Positions 32,695-42,086 of a stretch of 64,000 bases of DNA are shown piece after piece; position 1 is the stretch's first letter; every line of letters begins with the position of its first letter. The DNA is from Paenochrobactrum glaciei (GTDB lineage Bacteria; Pseudomonadota; Alphaproteobacteria; Rhizobiales; Rhizobiaceae): contig NZ_BAAADE010000003.1 in NCBI RefSeq assembly GCF_039522165.1, positions 124,001-188,000 of the forward strand, in the 5' to 3' direction. Under the pieces are notes generated by a model. The model searched no databases and was not told where the DNA came from. It saw only the letters and a list, made by a program, of their open reading frames with translations. A program made the position numbers and the translations under genes.

Positions 32695-33387
32695 TTAATG
32701 ATCAATTCCTAAAAAATTCAACGTAAAGTCAAGGACAATACTGAAGGTTAAAAGACCAATCAGGAAGAACTGAAATTTCTTTGATTTAACGCGCATAGCG
32801 AGCAGAATACATAGCGTGGTGAAAGCTAAAAGGCCAAATTCCACGATCAAGCCTCTCATATTATGAGCGCTCAACTCGTTGCGAATTTCATTCAGATTTT
32901 GCACGATATTGATGGTGATGAAAAATGAGAAAAGCCATTTTTTGCGGGAGAAGAAATATTCTTCATAACCGCCATACTCGTTCACATCATCGGGCGTTAA
33001 GGTGACGCAGATGAAAAACAGCCCAAAAACATATGATAAATCAACGATATACGTATAAATGTCGTAGGTTTTTTCGCCACTTTCAAACAGATAATCCCAC
33101 CAGAACTGGATGATCCAGAGCAGGATGACAAAAACCCAGCCCATATGGACTTTGGAGATTTTATGTTTTGTCGGGTGTTGGATGAAACGGGATAGAAAAA
33201 TCAGAATACGAGACAAGCACAGGCTGATCCCCATACCGTTGATAATGCGCATATGCGCAAATGTATCAGTCGCAGTAATCGCGTGTTCTAAACCCGAAGC
33301 CAACAAAACACCTGAATATTTGTTATGAATAAAAAACCTGATGCGTAAGTTTGAGTAAACGATATACTCTTCAATGGTTTGGTGCAA
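32695..33387 (-). CDS. Membrane protein of unknown function
   Basis: I do not recognise this 230-residue protein. It shows about six hydrophobic segments (for example WVFVILLWIIQFWWDYLF, YVFGLFFICVTLT, GLLAFTTLCILLAM), rich in Trp, Phe and Ile, with basic loops such as RKKWLF and RVKSKKF. An internal ATG (MGISLCLSR, about residue 52) could be the true start. The gene is AT-rich compared with its neighbours and stands alone between EamA and the nucleoside hydrolase gene. Confidence 0.65.
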   Translation of the reverse strand: MHQTIEEYIVYSNLRIRFFIHNKYSGVLLASGLEHAITATDTFAHMRIINGMGISLCLSRILIFLSRFIQHPTKHKISKVHMGWVFVILLWIIQFWWDYLFESGEKTYDIYTYIVDLSYVFGLFFICVTLTPDDVNEYGGYEEYFFSRKKWLFSFFITINIVQNLNEIRNELSAHNMRGLIVEFGLLAFTTLCILLAMRVKSKKFQFFLIGLLTFSIVLDFTLNFLGIDH

Positions 33388-33417
33388 TAAGCTTAAAATT
33401 ATGAAATATTTTTAGGT

Positions 33418-34359
33418 TCAGCTGGGTAAGTGGCTTAAACGCTTTGTCAGCAGAGTGAAAAAACCATCTGCATCTACGTCACGCATATAATAAGCGTTTT
33501 TTGCTCGCGTGGTTACGCCCCACCAATCAACAACGGTTTCACCCATAGTGAGATCAGAAGCAATTTCAATTTCCACATTGCAATGACGGCCGGAATAAAG
33601 CTCTGGTTTGAGCAGATAGGCAATCACATTCGGATCATGTAATGGCGCGCCATCAGTGCCATATTTAGCTTCATCATGTCGTTGATAATAAGAAAGCCAG
33701 GCGGCAACAATTTCACTGCTGCGGGTGCTGATCTGACGGATGGCATCAATGCGCTTTTTGGTGGTTAAAACCTGATGCGTCACATCCAGTGGCAGTATTG
33801 TCAGGTGTAAACCGGCATTGAAAACGACATGGGCTGCGTGCGGGTCGACATAGATATTAAACTCGGCCACAGGTGTGATATTGCCGCCTTCAAAATAACC
33901 ACCACCCATCATGATGATTTGTTTGATGCGGGGCGCGATGGCCGGTTCGCGTGTTAATGCCATGGCAATATTGGTCAAAGGCCCCAAGGTGCATAAAGTG
34001 ACCGTGCCGATTTCTTCCTGCAAAAGAGTTTCAATGATGAAATCGATAGCATTTTGCGGCTGCAAAGGAATTTCGGGAGCGGGTAAATCATAGCCGTTCA
34101 GGCCGGTGTCGCCGTGCACTTCTTCTGCGGTTACGAGTTGGCGCACTAATGGTCTTGATGCACCGGCAAAAATCTTGACGTCTTTTCGCCCAGCCACTTC
34201 ACAAATCTTGCGTGCATTGCTTTGAGTCTTCTCAAGCGGGATGTTACCGGCCAGGGTGGTGATGCCTAAAACATCCAGTTCAGGACTGGCGAGCGCCAGT
34301 AAAATCGCTACCGCATCATCTTGCCCCGGATCGGTATCAATAATGATCTTTGTTTTCAT
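33418..34359 (-). CDS. Inosine/uridine-preferring nucleoside hydrolase family protein
   Basis: A 313-residue N-ribohydrolase. The metal-binding cluster DTDPGQDDA (residues 8-16) is the family signature. MGGGYFEGGN, EFNIYVDP and the late LHDPNVIAYLL supply the remaining ribose/Ca2+ ligands and the catalytic histidine. It splits purine or pyrimidine nucleosides into base and ribose in the cytoplasm. No nucleoside transporter is next to it. Confidence 0.93.
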   Translation of the reverse strand: MKTKIIIDTDPGQDDAVAILLALASPELDVLGITTLAGNIPLEKTQSNARKICEVAGRKDVKIFAGASRPLVRQLVTAEEVHGDTGLNGYDLPAPEIPLQPQNAIDFIIETLLQEEIGTVTLCTLGPLTNIAMALTREPAIAPRIKQIIMMGGGYFEGGNITPVAEFNIYVDPHAAHVVFNAGLHLTILPLDVTHQVLTTKKRIDAIRQISTRSSEIVAAWLSYYQRHDEAKYGTDGAPLHDPNVIAYLLKPELYSGRHCNVEIEIASDLTMGETVVDWWGVTTRAKNAYYMRDVDADGFFTLLTKRLSHLPS

Positions 34360-34594
34360 GATGAAACCTTCCGGTTGTTACGCAAAGAATGTGCTAATAA
34401 TGCGTGCTTTGGACAATCATAGCAGCGCTTATTTCAAAATATATATAACTTATTCGAATGATATTGGTTTTTGCTTTCTTAAACTGAATGTGCATTGACA
34501 AGATGCCTGCGAACGGCAATCAATTATAGTAAAAAGGCGCATATGTTTTAATTGTGCTGATGATTTTTAATAATAGCATATACGGGATCACTTT

Positions 34595-35152
34595 ATGTCA
34601 TATTCGATCATGCCAAAATACCTGACATTGACTGCGGCTTTGTTGGTTTCTTGTGGTAGCGCGTTTTCTGCATATGCTCAGGATAAGGCGCCGCCTTTGC
34701 CTGGTGGTGCAAGTTCTTTATCTGAAACGCACGGCGACTGGGCAGTGCAATGTCGTTTGCAGGCCATAAAAGATGAAGCACCGAAGCCGCTTTGCTCCCT
34801 TTCACAGCAGCAGCAGGATAATAAAGGTTCCCGCGTTTTGGCGGTTGAATTACAGCCAACAGCGGATGGGGCGTCAGGTGCTTTGGTGATGCCTTTTGGT
34901 TTACAATTAAGCAAAGGCGTTTCTTTGCAGATTGATGAAGCCAAAGCCGGTGCAGCACAAACATTCTCAACTTGTTTGCCAGCGGGTTGTATTGTTCCGC
35001 TCAATTTTGGCGAAGCACAGCTGAAAGCTTTGAATGCCGGTAAAGCGCTTAATCTGGTTGCAGAAGCAGTCAATGGTGGCGAAGTGAAACTCAGCGTTTC
35101 ATTGGACGGATTTTCGGCGGCACTCAATCGTGTCAAAGAATTGCTGAAGTAA
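34595..35152 (+). CDS. Invasion-associated locus B (IalB) family exported protein
   Basis: A 185-residue protein with a signal peptide ending near SAYAQDK and then the IalB-family start SLSETHGDWAVQC. Four cysteines (WAVQC, LCSL, TCLPAGC) are placed for disulfides and the middle shows VLAVELQP. The family is common in Hyphomicrobiales, including non-pathogens, and its biochemical role is poorly defined, so no virulence claim is made. It is 20 bases upstream of the GFA gene and may be co-transcribed. The 235-base gap before it shows a TTGACA but no well-spaced -10. Confidence 0.88.
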   Translation: MSYSIMPKYLTLTAALLVSCGSAFSAYAQDKAPPLPGGASSLSETHGDWAVQCRLQAIKDEAPKPLCSLSQQQQDNKGSRVLAVELQPTADGASGALVMPFGLQLSKGVSLQIDEAKAGAAQTFSTCLPAGCIVPLNFGEAQLKALNAGKALNLVAEAVNGGEVKLSVSLDGFSAALNRVKELLK

Positions 35153-35171
35153 AAAATATTGAAGTCATGGT

Positions 35172-35630
35172 ATGAATAAAGATATTACTGAGATTTCAGG
35201 GCAATGCCACTGCGGCAGCGTTAAATTCCATGTGTGTTTATCGGATGGGTTACACACTGCCCGCCGTTGCACATGTTCTTATTGCCGTATGCGTGGAGCA
35301 ATTGCAGTTTCTGCTGAATTATCTGATATTCATATTTTGGAAGGCGAAGAGAAGCTCACGCTTTATCAGTTTAACACGAAAAGCGCGAAGCATTATTTCT
35401 GCTCGGTTTGCGGAATTTATACACATCACCAGCGTCGTTCCAATCCGCATCAATATGGGGTGAATGTCGCGTGTCTTGAAGGTATCAGTCCGTTTGATTT
35501 TGATGAGGTGCCGGTTAATGATGGTGTCTCTCATCCGGCAGATGCCGTTGCGCAAGAGCCTAAAAAAGCGGTGCAATTGGCAGGGATTTTGAAGTTCATT
35601 GCAACGGATGCAACAGGGCAAAAATCTTAA
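35172..35630 (+). CDS. GFA-family zinc-binding protein
   Basis: A 152-residue protein with the cysteine pattern of the glutathione-dependent formaldehyde-activating family: GQCHCGSVKF, RRCTCSYCR and FCSVCGIYTHH, which bind zinc. Most members are not true formaldehyde-activating enzymes, and no formaldehyde pathway gene is nearby, so the role is open. It is closed by a strong hairpin terminator. Confidence 0.88.
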   Translation: MNKDITEISGQCHCGSVKFHVCLSDGLHTARRCTCSYCRMRGAIAVSAELSDIHILEGEEKLTLYQFNTKSAKHYFCSVCGIYTHHQRRSNPHQYGVNVACLEGISPFDFDEVPVNDGVSHPADAVAQEPKKAVQLAGILKFIATDATGQKS

Positions 35631-35654
35631 AACTTTTAAAGAGAAAAAAATTAT

Positions 35655-35685
35655 AAAAATGCCCCTGCAAAACAGGGGCATTTTT
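35655..35685. terminator. Bidirectional terminator between GFA and CocE-like genes
   Basis: AAAAATGCCCCTG and CAGGGGCATTTTT are exact 13-bp complements around CAAAA, with A and T runs on the two sides. It separates the rightward GFA gene from the end of the leftward hydrolase/transporter operon. Confidence 0.88.
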
Positions 35686-35691
35686 ATCATA

Positions 35692-37560
35692 TCAGAGCTT
35701 TTGCAATTTAAGTTTTGATGCACGGCCTTTGTGCATGAAAACCGTATTGACCGCTGTTTTCTTGCGATGGCTGGTGCCTTCCGGTTCGCCGGTGTTTGGG
35801 TTCACATCATATTTAGGGAAATTGGATGAGGAAATATCCAAACGGATGCGGTGGCCTTTTTTGAACATGTTGGCTGTCGCAAAAGGCGAAATGGTGATTT
35901 TAAAAACTTCACCCTTGCCAACCGGTTCCGGCTTGTCAAAACCATTGCGGTAACGCACGCGGAAAATACCGTCGGTAATATTGAGTGCGTAGCCACGCGG
36001 ATAGTCTTCAGATGGCGGATAAACATCAACCAGTTTGGCGGTAAAATCCGTGTCCAATGCATCCGTTGTGACCCAAAGCTCAATCTCAACAGGGCCTGCA
36101 ATGCTGGTATCTTCAGCCAGAATATCGGTTTCAAAGCTTAAAACATCATGACGCGCTGTCAGTGGCAGACCCGGACGGGTGCAGCCATAAAAGGCTTCAG
36201 ATTCAACCTGATTGAAACCGCCGCCAGTGAAGATCGGTTCACCGGATGTGAGCGAGCCGCCAATGGTTGGCACCGGATTGCGCGGGTCAAAATCATAGCT
36301 GATGGCCGCTGTTTCTGCCTGCGGCGCCGATGTTTGCAGGCTCATATCTGCATGCAGATAGAGATCAAGCGGCTTTGCTTCCGGCAGCGGCCAGTCGGTG
36401 CTTTCAATCCAGCGACCACCATGGTCGAGATGTCCGGCTTCGGTTTTTTTGCCCGTACCTGTCCCCATCAGGAACAAATGAACACGTCCGGCCTGTTTTG
36501 GGTCGGCTTCATCTTTTAGATAATGCGCGAACCATTTTTCACGATAGGTCAGCCAATCTTCGTCGATCTGACCGTCAAAAACTGCCTGTGCGCCAAAATC
36601 CACATCGCCAAAAACCTGTCTTGAACGATTGCCATGGGTCCAAGGCCCCATGATGAGGCTCAACGGGCGTTCGGAATCGCCTTTCAGTGCGGTGAAGTTT
36701 TCAAGTGTTGTGGTGACATAGGCGTCATACCAGCTCGACATGAAAATGGTCGGCACTTTCGGGAAAGTGTCGTAATAACCGGCGGCATAAATGCCGACTT
36801 TTTTCCAAAAATCATTGAAAGTGCCGTTTTGCCACTGCTCAATGAGATAATCTTCATATTCTGCGTTCCAGCGCACCGGTGAACGGCCTTTTGTCCACGG
36901 CATCTGGGCAAACCAGTCATGCAGGCTTTCATCGGCCACAGCCGCCGCAGTGCGATCATCGGTTGCTTCTTGCGCACGGTGATAGGCCCATGTGGCCTGT
37001 TTCAATTCAAATGCGCCGCCCTGACGGATGCCGCAGGTATAAGCATTGGAAAAACCACCTGAATCAATGGACATGGCAGCAAGTCCGGGAGGATTAAGAC
37101 ATGCCATCGCCATTTGGGTATGCGCATTATAGGAAAGGCCTTGCGTGCCGATACGCCCGTTCATCCACGGTTGCGCTGCAATCCACTCCATCGTGTCGAA
37201 GCCATCTTCGCCCTCGGACAGATATTTGGTGAAATGGCCTTCGCTTTCATAGCGGCCGCGGCAATCCTGCCAAACGGCAATATAACCAAGGCGCACCATA
37301 TGGATTGCCAGATCCTGACGCGACATGGGGGTTGGCTTTTTCACCGACAATTCTGTGCGTGGCGTGCCCGCTTTATCATAAGGCGTGCGTTCCAAAATAA
37401 CCGGCAAAGGCGTTTCCACCGGTTTACCGTCCTTGGCAGGACGGTAAATATCAGTTGCCAGATGAACGCCGTCACGCATCGCAATCATTACGTTGCGATG
37501 CACGATGACATCGTCGGCGACCAAAGTCGCCGACGTCAATTCATTAGGTGTAAAGGTCAT
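35692..37560 (-). CDS. CocE/NonD (S15) family hydrolase
   Basis: A 622-residue alpha/beta hydrolase of the X-Pro dipeptidyl-peptidase/cocaine-esterase family. The nucleophile is Ser143 in TQGLSYNAH, Asp lies in SSWYDAYV and His in MGPWTHGN; a C-terminal jelly-roll domain starts after about residue 400. The family cleaves proline-containing peptides, acyl esters or amides. It overlaps the end of the peptide-binding-protein gene by four bases and is last in that ABC operon, so it probably processes the imported peptide-like compound in the cytoplasm. No signal peptide is seen. Confidence 0.9.
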   Translation of the reverse strand: MTFTPNELTSATLVADDVIVHRNVMIAMRDGVHLATDIYRPAKDGKPVETPLPVILERTPYDKAGTPRTELSVKKPTPMSRQDLAIHMVRLGYIAVWQDCRGRYESEGHFTKYLSEGEDGFDTMEWIAAQPWMNGRIGTQGLSYNAHTQMAMACLNPPGLAAMSIDSGGFSNAYTCGIRQGGAFELKQATWAYHRAQEATDDRTAAAVADESLHDWFAQMPWTKGRSPVRWNAEYEDYLIEQWQNGTFNDFWKKVGIYAAGYYDTFPKVPTIFMSSWYDAYVTTTLENFTALKGDSERPLSLIMGPWTHGNRSRQVFGDVDFGAQAVFDGQIDEDWLTYREKWFAHYLKDEADPKQAGRVHLFLMGTGTGKKTEAGHLDHGGRWIESTDWPLPEAKPLDLYLHADMSLQTSAPQAETAAISYDFDPRNPVPTIGGSLTSGEPIFTGGGFNQVESEAFYGCTRPGLPLTARHDVLSFETDILAEDTSIAGPVEIELWVTTDALDTDFTAKLVDVYPPSEDYPRGYALNITDGIFRVRYRNGFDKPEPVGKGEVFKITISPFATANMFKKGHRIRLDISSSNFPKYDVNPNTGEPEGTSHRKKTAVNTVFMHKGRASKLKLQKL

Positions 37561-39140
37561 TTTTGCTTCCGCACATCCTGTGCAATGGTTCGTTCGGACA
37601 AGTTGGGGGTGAAATCGAGGCCGTCACGCGATGCCCAGTAAATTTTCTGGAAGTAGAGCGGCACAATGGCCTGATCTTCCATGGCAATTTTGGTGGCATC
37701 TTCCAGTTTTTTCATGCGGGTTTCATGGTCAAATTCTTCCATGGCTGAGTTCAGCATCGCATCAAATTCGGCATTGGAATAACGCATACGGTTAAAGCCG
37801 CCGGTGCCGGCATCTTTGCGATAGGTCTGCAAAAGCGAACGCAGACTGCCTTCTGAGTTTGGTGTGGAAGCACCGAGCGAGAAGATATAAGCGCCATATT
37901 CGCCCTTGGTGGCTGCTGCTGCATAGACGTTATATGGTTGTGTCTGCACGCCGTTGACCTTCAAACCGCCACGCGCCAACATCTGACCCATAGCCTGTGC
38001 AATGTCACCGTCCCCCGGAAAACGGTTGTTGGAGGAATAAAGCGTAATGCCGAAACCTTCAGGGAAACCGGCTTCAGTCAGAAGCTTTTTGGCTTCATCG
38101 GCATCCGGCTTGGTTGGTTGCAAGTCTTTGACATAACCACCCAAAACGGACGGGACGATCTGTGCAGAGGCAACGCCGGAACCGTTCAAAATACGATCAA
38201 CCATCAGGTTACGGTCGATCATATTTGAAATCGCTTTACGCACGCGTGCATCGCGGAACGGGTTTGGCTCAATTGGTTTGCCGCCAGCATCGACGACACC
38301 CGGTGCTGTGTCATCACGCATGCTGAGGGCAAGATAAACCAGACGACCGGATTCAATCGGGTAAACTTTGATGCTTTTTTCGCCTTCCAGACGGGCAACA
38401 TCGGCAGGGGAGACGGCGTCGATCAGATCAACGGAGCCGGAAAGAAGAGCGGCAGTGCGTGCAGCATCATTGGCGATAAAGCGGAATTCAACATTGTCGT
38501 AATCCGGCTTTTCGCCCCAATAGCCGTCATAAGCGACGAGCTTCAAAGATTCCGCCGGTTTCCATTCAACAAATTTGTAAGGGCCGGTGCCGATGGCTGC
38601 TTTGCCGGAGTTGAAGTCTTCAAGGCTTGCATTTTCTGCGGCTTTTTTAGAAACGAGGAAAACGCGGCCGATCTGTTCCATCAATGCCGGATTAGGGCGT
38701 TTGGTGGTTACGCGGATGGTGTGGTCGTCAATCTTTTCAGTTTTGGCAACCGTGCTGACCATATCCGTAAATGGTGCCGGACTATTTGGCACTTTATCGG
38801 TGCGCTCAATCGAGAAAACCACATCATCAGCGGTAAAAGGCGAGCCATCATGGAAGGTTACATCTTTGCGTAAAGAAATTTCCCATGTCAGCGGATCGAT
38901 ATTTTTCCACTCAGTGGCCAGATGCGGATGCATTTGCAGATTGGCATCGGTAAACAACAATGTTTCAAACATGTTGTCAGCGGTCATCTGATTGTTGCCG
39001 GTGCGCGAAAATTGCGGGTCAATCGCTGATGGTTCGTTGGCGCGGCCGATAACCACATTATCAGCGAAAGCTGAAAGCGATGTGGTGGCCAGCATTGCAG
39101 CTGCAAAAGCAGCGGTTGTTACAGATTTCAAAAACGTCAT
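37557..39140 (-). CDS. Peptide/oligopeptide ABC substrate-binding protein (SBP family 5)
   Basis: A 527-residue periplasmic receptor of the DppA/OppA type with a signal peptide ending near SLSAFADN and the family block MTADNMFETLLFTDANLQMHPHLA split over its first domain. It provides substrate to the dppBCDF-like genes upstream. Unusually, it is fifth in its operon, after the permease and ATPase genes and before the hydrolase, and overlaps both neighbours by four bases. No stem-loop separates it from them. Confidence 0.92.
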   Translation of the reverse strand: MTFLKSVTTAAFAAAMLATTSLSAFADNVVIGRANEPSAIDPQFSRTGNNQMTADNMFETLLFTDANLQMHPHLATEWKNIDPLTWEISLRKDVTFHDGSPFTADDVVFSIERTDKVPNSPAPFTDMVSTVAKTEKIDDHTIRVTTKRPNPALMEQIGRVFLVSKKAAENASLEDFNSGKAAIGTGPYKFVEWKPAESLKLVAYDGYWGEKPDYDNVEFRFIANDAARTAALLSGSVDLIDAVSPADVARLEGEKSIKVYPIESGRLVYLALSMRDDTAPGVVDAGGKPIEPNPFRDARVRKAISNMIDRNLMVDRILNGSGVASAQIVPSVLGGYVKDLQPTKPDADEAKKLLTEAGFPEGFGITLYSSNNRFPGDGDIAQAMGQMLARGGLKVNGVQTQPYNVYAAAATKGEYGAYIFSLGASTPNSEGSLRSLLQTYRKDAGTGGFNRMRYSNAEFDAMLNSAMEEFDHETRMKKLEDATKIAMEDQAIVPLYFQKIYWASRDGLDFTPNLSERTIAQDVRKQK

Positions 39141-40183
39141 GACAGGTTCTCCCTTTTATGCCCCGTATTGTCGAAGAGTGGTCTTTGTTCGAGATCGTTT
39201 AAGTGACAAGCACTTTGGTGCCCGTTTTCCAGATTGCGCAAAACCGGCCGTTCATTACGGCAGCGGTCCATTGCATAAGGGCAACGCGGATGGAAATGGC
39301 AGCCTGCCGGCGGGTTCATCGGTGAAGGAATTTCACCTTTTACCGGACTGAACGCGCGGTGGCGGCGGTCAATGCGCGGCACTTCTGCCAGCAAGGCTGC
39401 GGTATAGGGATGGTTGGGATTTTCAAAAATTGTCTCGGCAGTACCTGCCTCGACAATGCGTCCCAGATACATAATCACCACACGATCAGCGATGTGGTTC
39501 ACAACGCTTAAATCATGGCTGATGAAGAGATAGGTGAGATCAAAGCTTTTGCGCAGATCCATAAACAGGTTGATCACCTGCGCCTGAATGGAAATATCAA
39601 GCGCTGCGATACTTTCATCGCAGATCAGAAATTCCGGTTTAACCGCCAAAGCGCGGGCAATACCGATACGCTGGCGCTGCCCACCGGAAAACTGGTGCGA
39701 ATAGCGGTTGGCCATCGACGGATCAAGACCGACAGTTTCCAGAAGCTCGGTGACGAGTTTTTCTTTTTCGCTGCGTTTAATCAGACCATGGGCGACTGGC
39801 GCTTCACCGATAATATCAACCACGCGCTTGCGCGGATTAAGCGATGACATCGGATCCTGAAAGATGATCTGCGTGTTCAAACGGGCATTTTTTGCCGCCT
39901 TGCCGCGCAGTTTGTTGCGCTCTTCGCCTTTGATAAACACTTCGCCTTCAGTTGCAGGCAGCATTCCGGCAATAACACGGCCAAGGGTGGATTTTCCGCA
40001 GCCGGATTCACCCACTAAACCAACCACTTCACCTTTGCGGATTTGCAGATCAACACCATCCAGCGCATGCACCATTCGCGGCTCGGATTGAGCGCCGAGT
40101 TTGGCGGCGATTTTTTCGGCAAAGTCAGGCTCAGTGAAAAAGCGTTTGGAGACATTTTTGGCTTCAGCAAAAATTTCACTCAT
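39137..40183 (-). CDS. Peptide ABC transporter ATP-binding protein (DppF/OppF type)
   Basis: An ATPase of about 348 residues with Walker A GESGCGKST, signature FSGGQRQR, Walker B FLICDESIAALD and the C-terminal oligopeptide extension CHFHPRCPYAMDRC. ATG 40183 overlaps the stop of the upstream ATPase gene as ATGA and is preferred over the longer frame to 40225. It works as a heterodimer with the DppD-like subunit. Confidence 0.93.
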   Translation of the reverse strand: MSEIFAEAKNVSKRFFTEPDFAEKIAAKLGAQSEPRMVHALDGVDLQIRKGEVVGLVGESGCGKSTLGRVIAGMLPATEGEVFIKGEERNKLRGKAAKNARLNTQIIFQDPMSSLNPRKRVVDIIGEAPVAHGLIKRSEKEKLVTELLETVGLDPSMANRYSHQFSGGQRQRIGIARALAVKPEFLICDESIAALDISIQAQVINLFMDLRKSFDLTYLFISHDLSVVNHIADRVVIMYLGRIVEAGTAETIFENPNHPYTAALLAEVPRIDRRHRAFSPVKGEIPSPMNPPAGCHFHPRCPYAMDRCRNERPVLRNLENGHQSACHLNDLEQRPLFDNTGHKRENLS

Positions 40184-41190
40184 AGCGTTTGCTCCCCTGC
40201 AACAGGTGAAGGCGGATGGAAACAACGCCAGCGATGGCTATGCTCGCCAAATGTTTCCGCAGGTTCTGAAAGACAGGCATCATTTGCAAAATCGCAGCGT
40301 GTGCGGAACGCACAACCTTCAGGGCGCTTGAGCGGATGGGGAGCGGCACCGCGAATTTGGGTAAGCCGCGCGCCACGTTCATTGGCCGCTGGTGCTGAGC
40401 CAATAAGCCCTGCCGTATAAGGATGTTTCGGGCGGTCCAGCACATCATCAACCAAGCCTTGCTCAACGATGCGTCCGGCATACATAACCGCCACACGGTC
40501 GGCGAGCCCTGCAACAACGCCCAGATCATGGCTGATCCAAATCAGCCCCATGCCCAGCTCACGGCAAAGGGTTTGCACTTCTGATAAGATCTGGCTTTGA
40601 ATGGTCACATCCAAAGCGGTTGTCGGTTCATCGGCGATGATCAGGTCAGGTTTGTGCAAAAGCGCAATCGCTATAGCAACGCGCTGGCGCATACCGCCGG
40701 AAAACTCATGCGGATAGCTTTCAATGCGCAACTCAGGCTGCGAAATCCCCACCATACTAAGTGCTTCAATCGAGCGGCATAATGCCTCCTGACGACTGAC
40801 ATTGTCATGGGCAAGCACGGTTTCAATCATATGGGTTTTGACCGATAAAACCGGATTAAGGGTCATCATCGGGTCTTGGAAGATCATCGCAATGCGATTT
40901 CCGCGCAAATGCTGCAATTGCTTAGGCGAAGCATTGAGCAGTTCCTCACCCTTGAAAAGAATGGAACCGCCAACATTACGCCCCGGCTTATCCACCAGTC
41001 CGATGATCGAAAAGCCGGTGATGGATTTACCTGAGCCGGATTCACCGACAAGCCCTAAAATTTCGCCACGGTGCACCGTCAGACTGACACCATCAACAGA
41101 TTTAACCACGCCCGCTGGTGTGAAAAAATGCGTTTGCAGATCACGGACATCGAGGACGATTTCGCCGTTCAAATTTTGCGCTTCCGTCAT
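40180..41190 (-). CDS. Peptide ABC transporter ATP-binding protein (DppD/OppD type)
   Basis: A 336-residue ATPase with Walker A GESGSGKSI, signature FSGGMRQR, Walker B LIIADEPTTALD and the C-terminal motif CAFRTRCDFANDAC. It pairs with the DppF-like subunit encoded next, and its start overlaps the permease gene upstream by four bases. Walker A ends in Ile instead of Ser/Thr, as is usual in OppD/DppD. Confidence 0.93.
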   Translation of the reverse strand: MTEAQNLNGEIVLDVRDLQTHFFTPAGVVKSVDGVSLTVHRGEILGLVGESGSGKSITGFSIIGLVDKPGRNVGGSILFKGEELLNASPKQLQHLRGNRIAMIFQDPMMTLNPVLSVKTHMIETVLAHDNVSRQEALCRSIEALSMVGISQPELRIESYPHEFSGGMRQRVAIAIALLHKPDLIIADEPTTALDVTIQSQILSEVQTLCRELGMGLIWISHDLGVVAGLADRVAVMYAGRIVEQGLVDDVLDRPKHPYTAGLIGSAPAANERGARLTQIRGAAPHPLKRPEGCAFRTRCDFANDACLSEPAETFGEHSHRWRCFHPPSPVAGEQTL

Positions 41191-42086
41191 TGTGCCAACC
41201 TCGGATTGAGAACCTCACGCAGACGGTCGCCTACGATATTGATGGAAAAAACCAGTGTGAGCAGCAACAGGCCGGGGAAAACGCTGATCCAATAAAGACC
41301 GGCGAGAAGTACCTGATAACCGTTGGAAATGAGCAAGCCGAGAGAAGGTTCGGTGATCGGCAAGCCGATGCCTAAAAAGCTGAGTGTTGCCTCGGCGGCA
41401 ATAGCGCTGGCAATCTGGATCGTGCCGATAACAATGAGCGGCGGCATGCAGTTTGGCAGTAAATGCGCAAACAGAATGCGAGCCTTTCCAAGCCCCAAAC
41501 AGCGTGCAGCCTCGACATAATCTTTATTGACTTCGACAAGCGCTGCGGCGCGGGCGGCACGGGCGAAATAAGCCCATTGCACAAAAACCAGCGCCATGAT
41601 GACTTTCCATGTGCCTTGTCCAAGTACGGCCAAAATCAGCAAAGCCACCAGAATGGTCGGGAAACCGAGCATCAGATCGACAAAACGCATGATAAATGCA
41701 TCGAGACGGCCACCGCTATAAGCAGCCAGAAGACCAAGTGCCGAGCCGATAAAAAGTGCAAGCAAACCGGCGGTCAGGCCAACGCTCAAACTGGTGCGAA
41801 GCCCGTAAAGCATGGCGGAAAGCATGTCGCGGCCTTGGCCATCGGTGCCAAGCCAATAGATCATGCCATTATAGCTTTCTGACATTGGCGGCAGCTTGGC
41901 ATCAAAAATGTCGATTTGCATCAAATCATAAGGGTTTTGCGGCGCAAGAAATGGCGCAAAAACCGCACAGAAAATCAGAATAATACAGATGATCAGTGCA
42001 AGCGTGGCTTTAATGCTGCCGAAAATGCCGGTGATGGCAGTGGTGACAAGGCCGTCACCGAAGACGGAGTGAACAAGACGGAGCAT
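41187..42086 (-). CDS. Peptide ABC transporter permease (DppC type)
   Basis: A 299-residue permease with six hydrophobic segments. LGTDGQGRDMLSAMLYGLRTSL marks the DppC subgroup, and the loop EVNKDYVEAARCLGLGKARI contacts the ATPases. It overlaps the DppB-like gene by one base and DppD by four, indicating coupled expression. Confidence 0.93.
   Translation of the reverse strand: MLRLVHSVFGDGLVTTAITGIFGSIKATLALIICIILIFCAVFAPFLAPQNPYDLMQIDIFDAKLPPMSESYNGMIYWLGTDGQGRDMLSAMLYGLRTSLSVGLTAGLLALFIGSALGLLAAYSGGRLDAFIMRFVDLMLGFPTILVALLILAVLGQGTWKVIMALVFVQWAYFARAARAAALVEVNKDYVEAARCLGLGKARILFAHLLPNCMPPLIVIGTIQIASAIAAEATLSFLGIGLPITEPSLGLLISNGYQVLLAGLYWISVFPGLLLLTLVFSINIVGDRLREVLNPRLAQ

Noticed and set aside
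34595..35152. IalB protein as evidence of an invasive pathogen
   Set aside because: The family is widespread in free-living Hyphomicrobiales; no other host-interaction genes are present.
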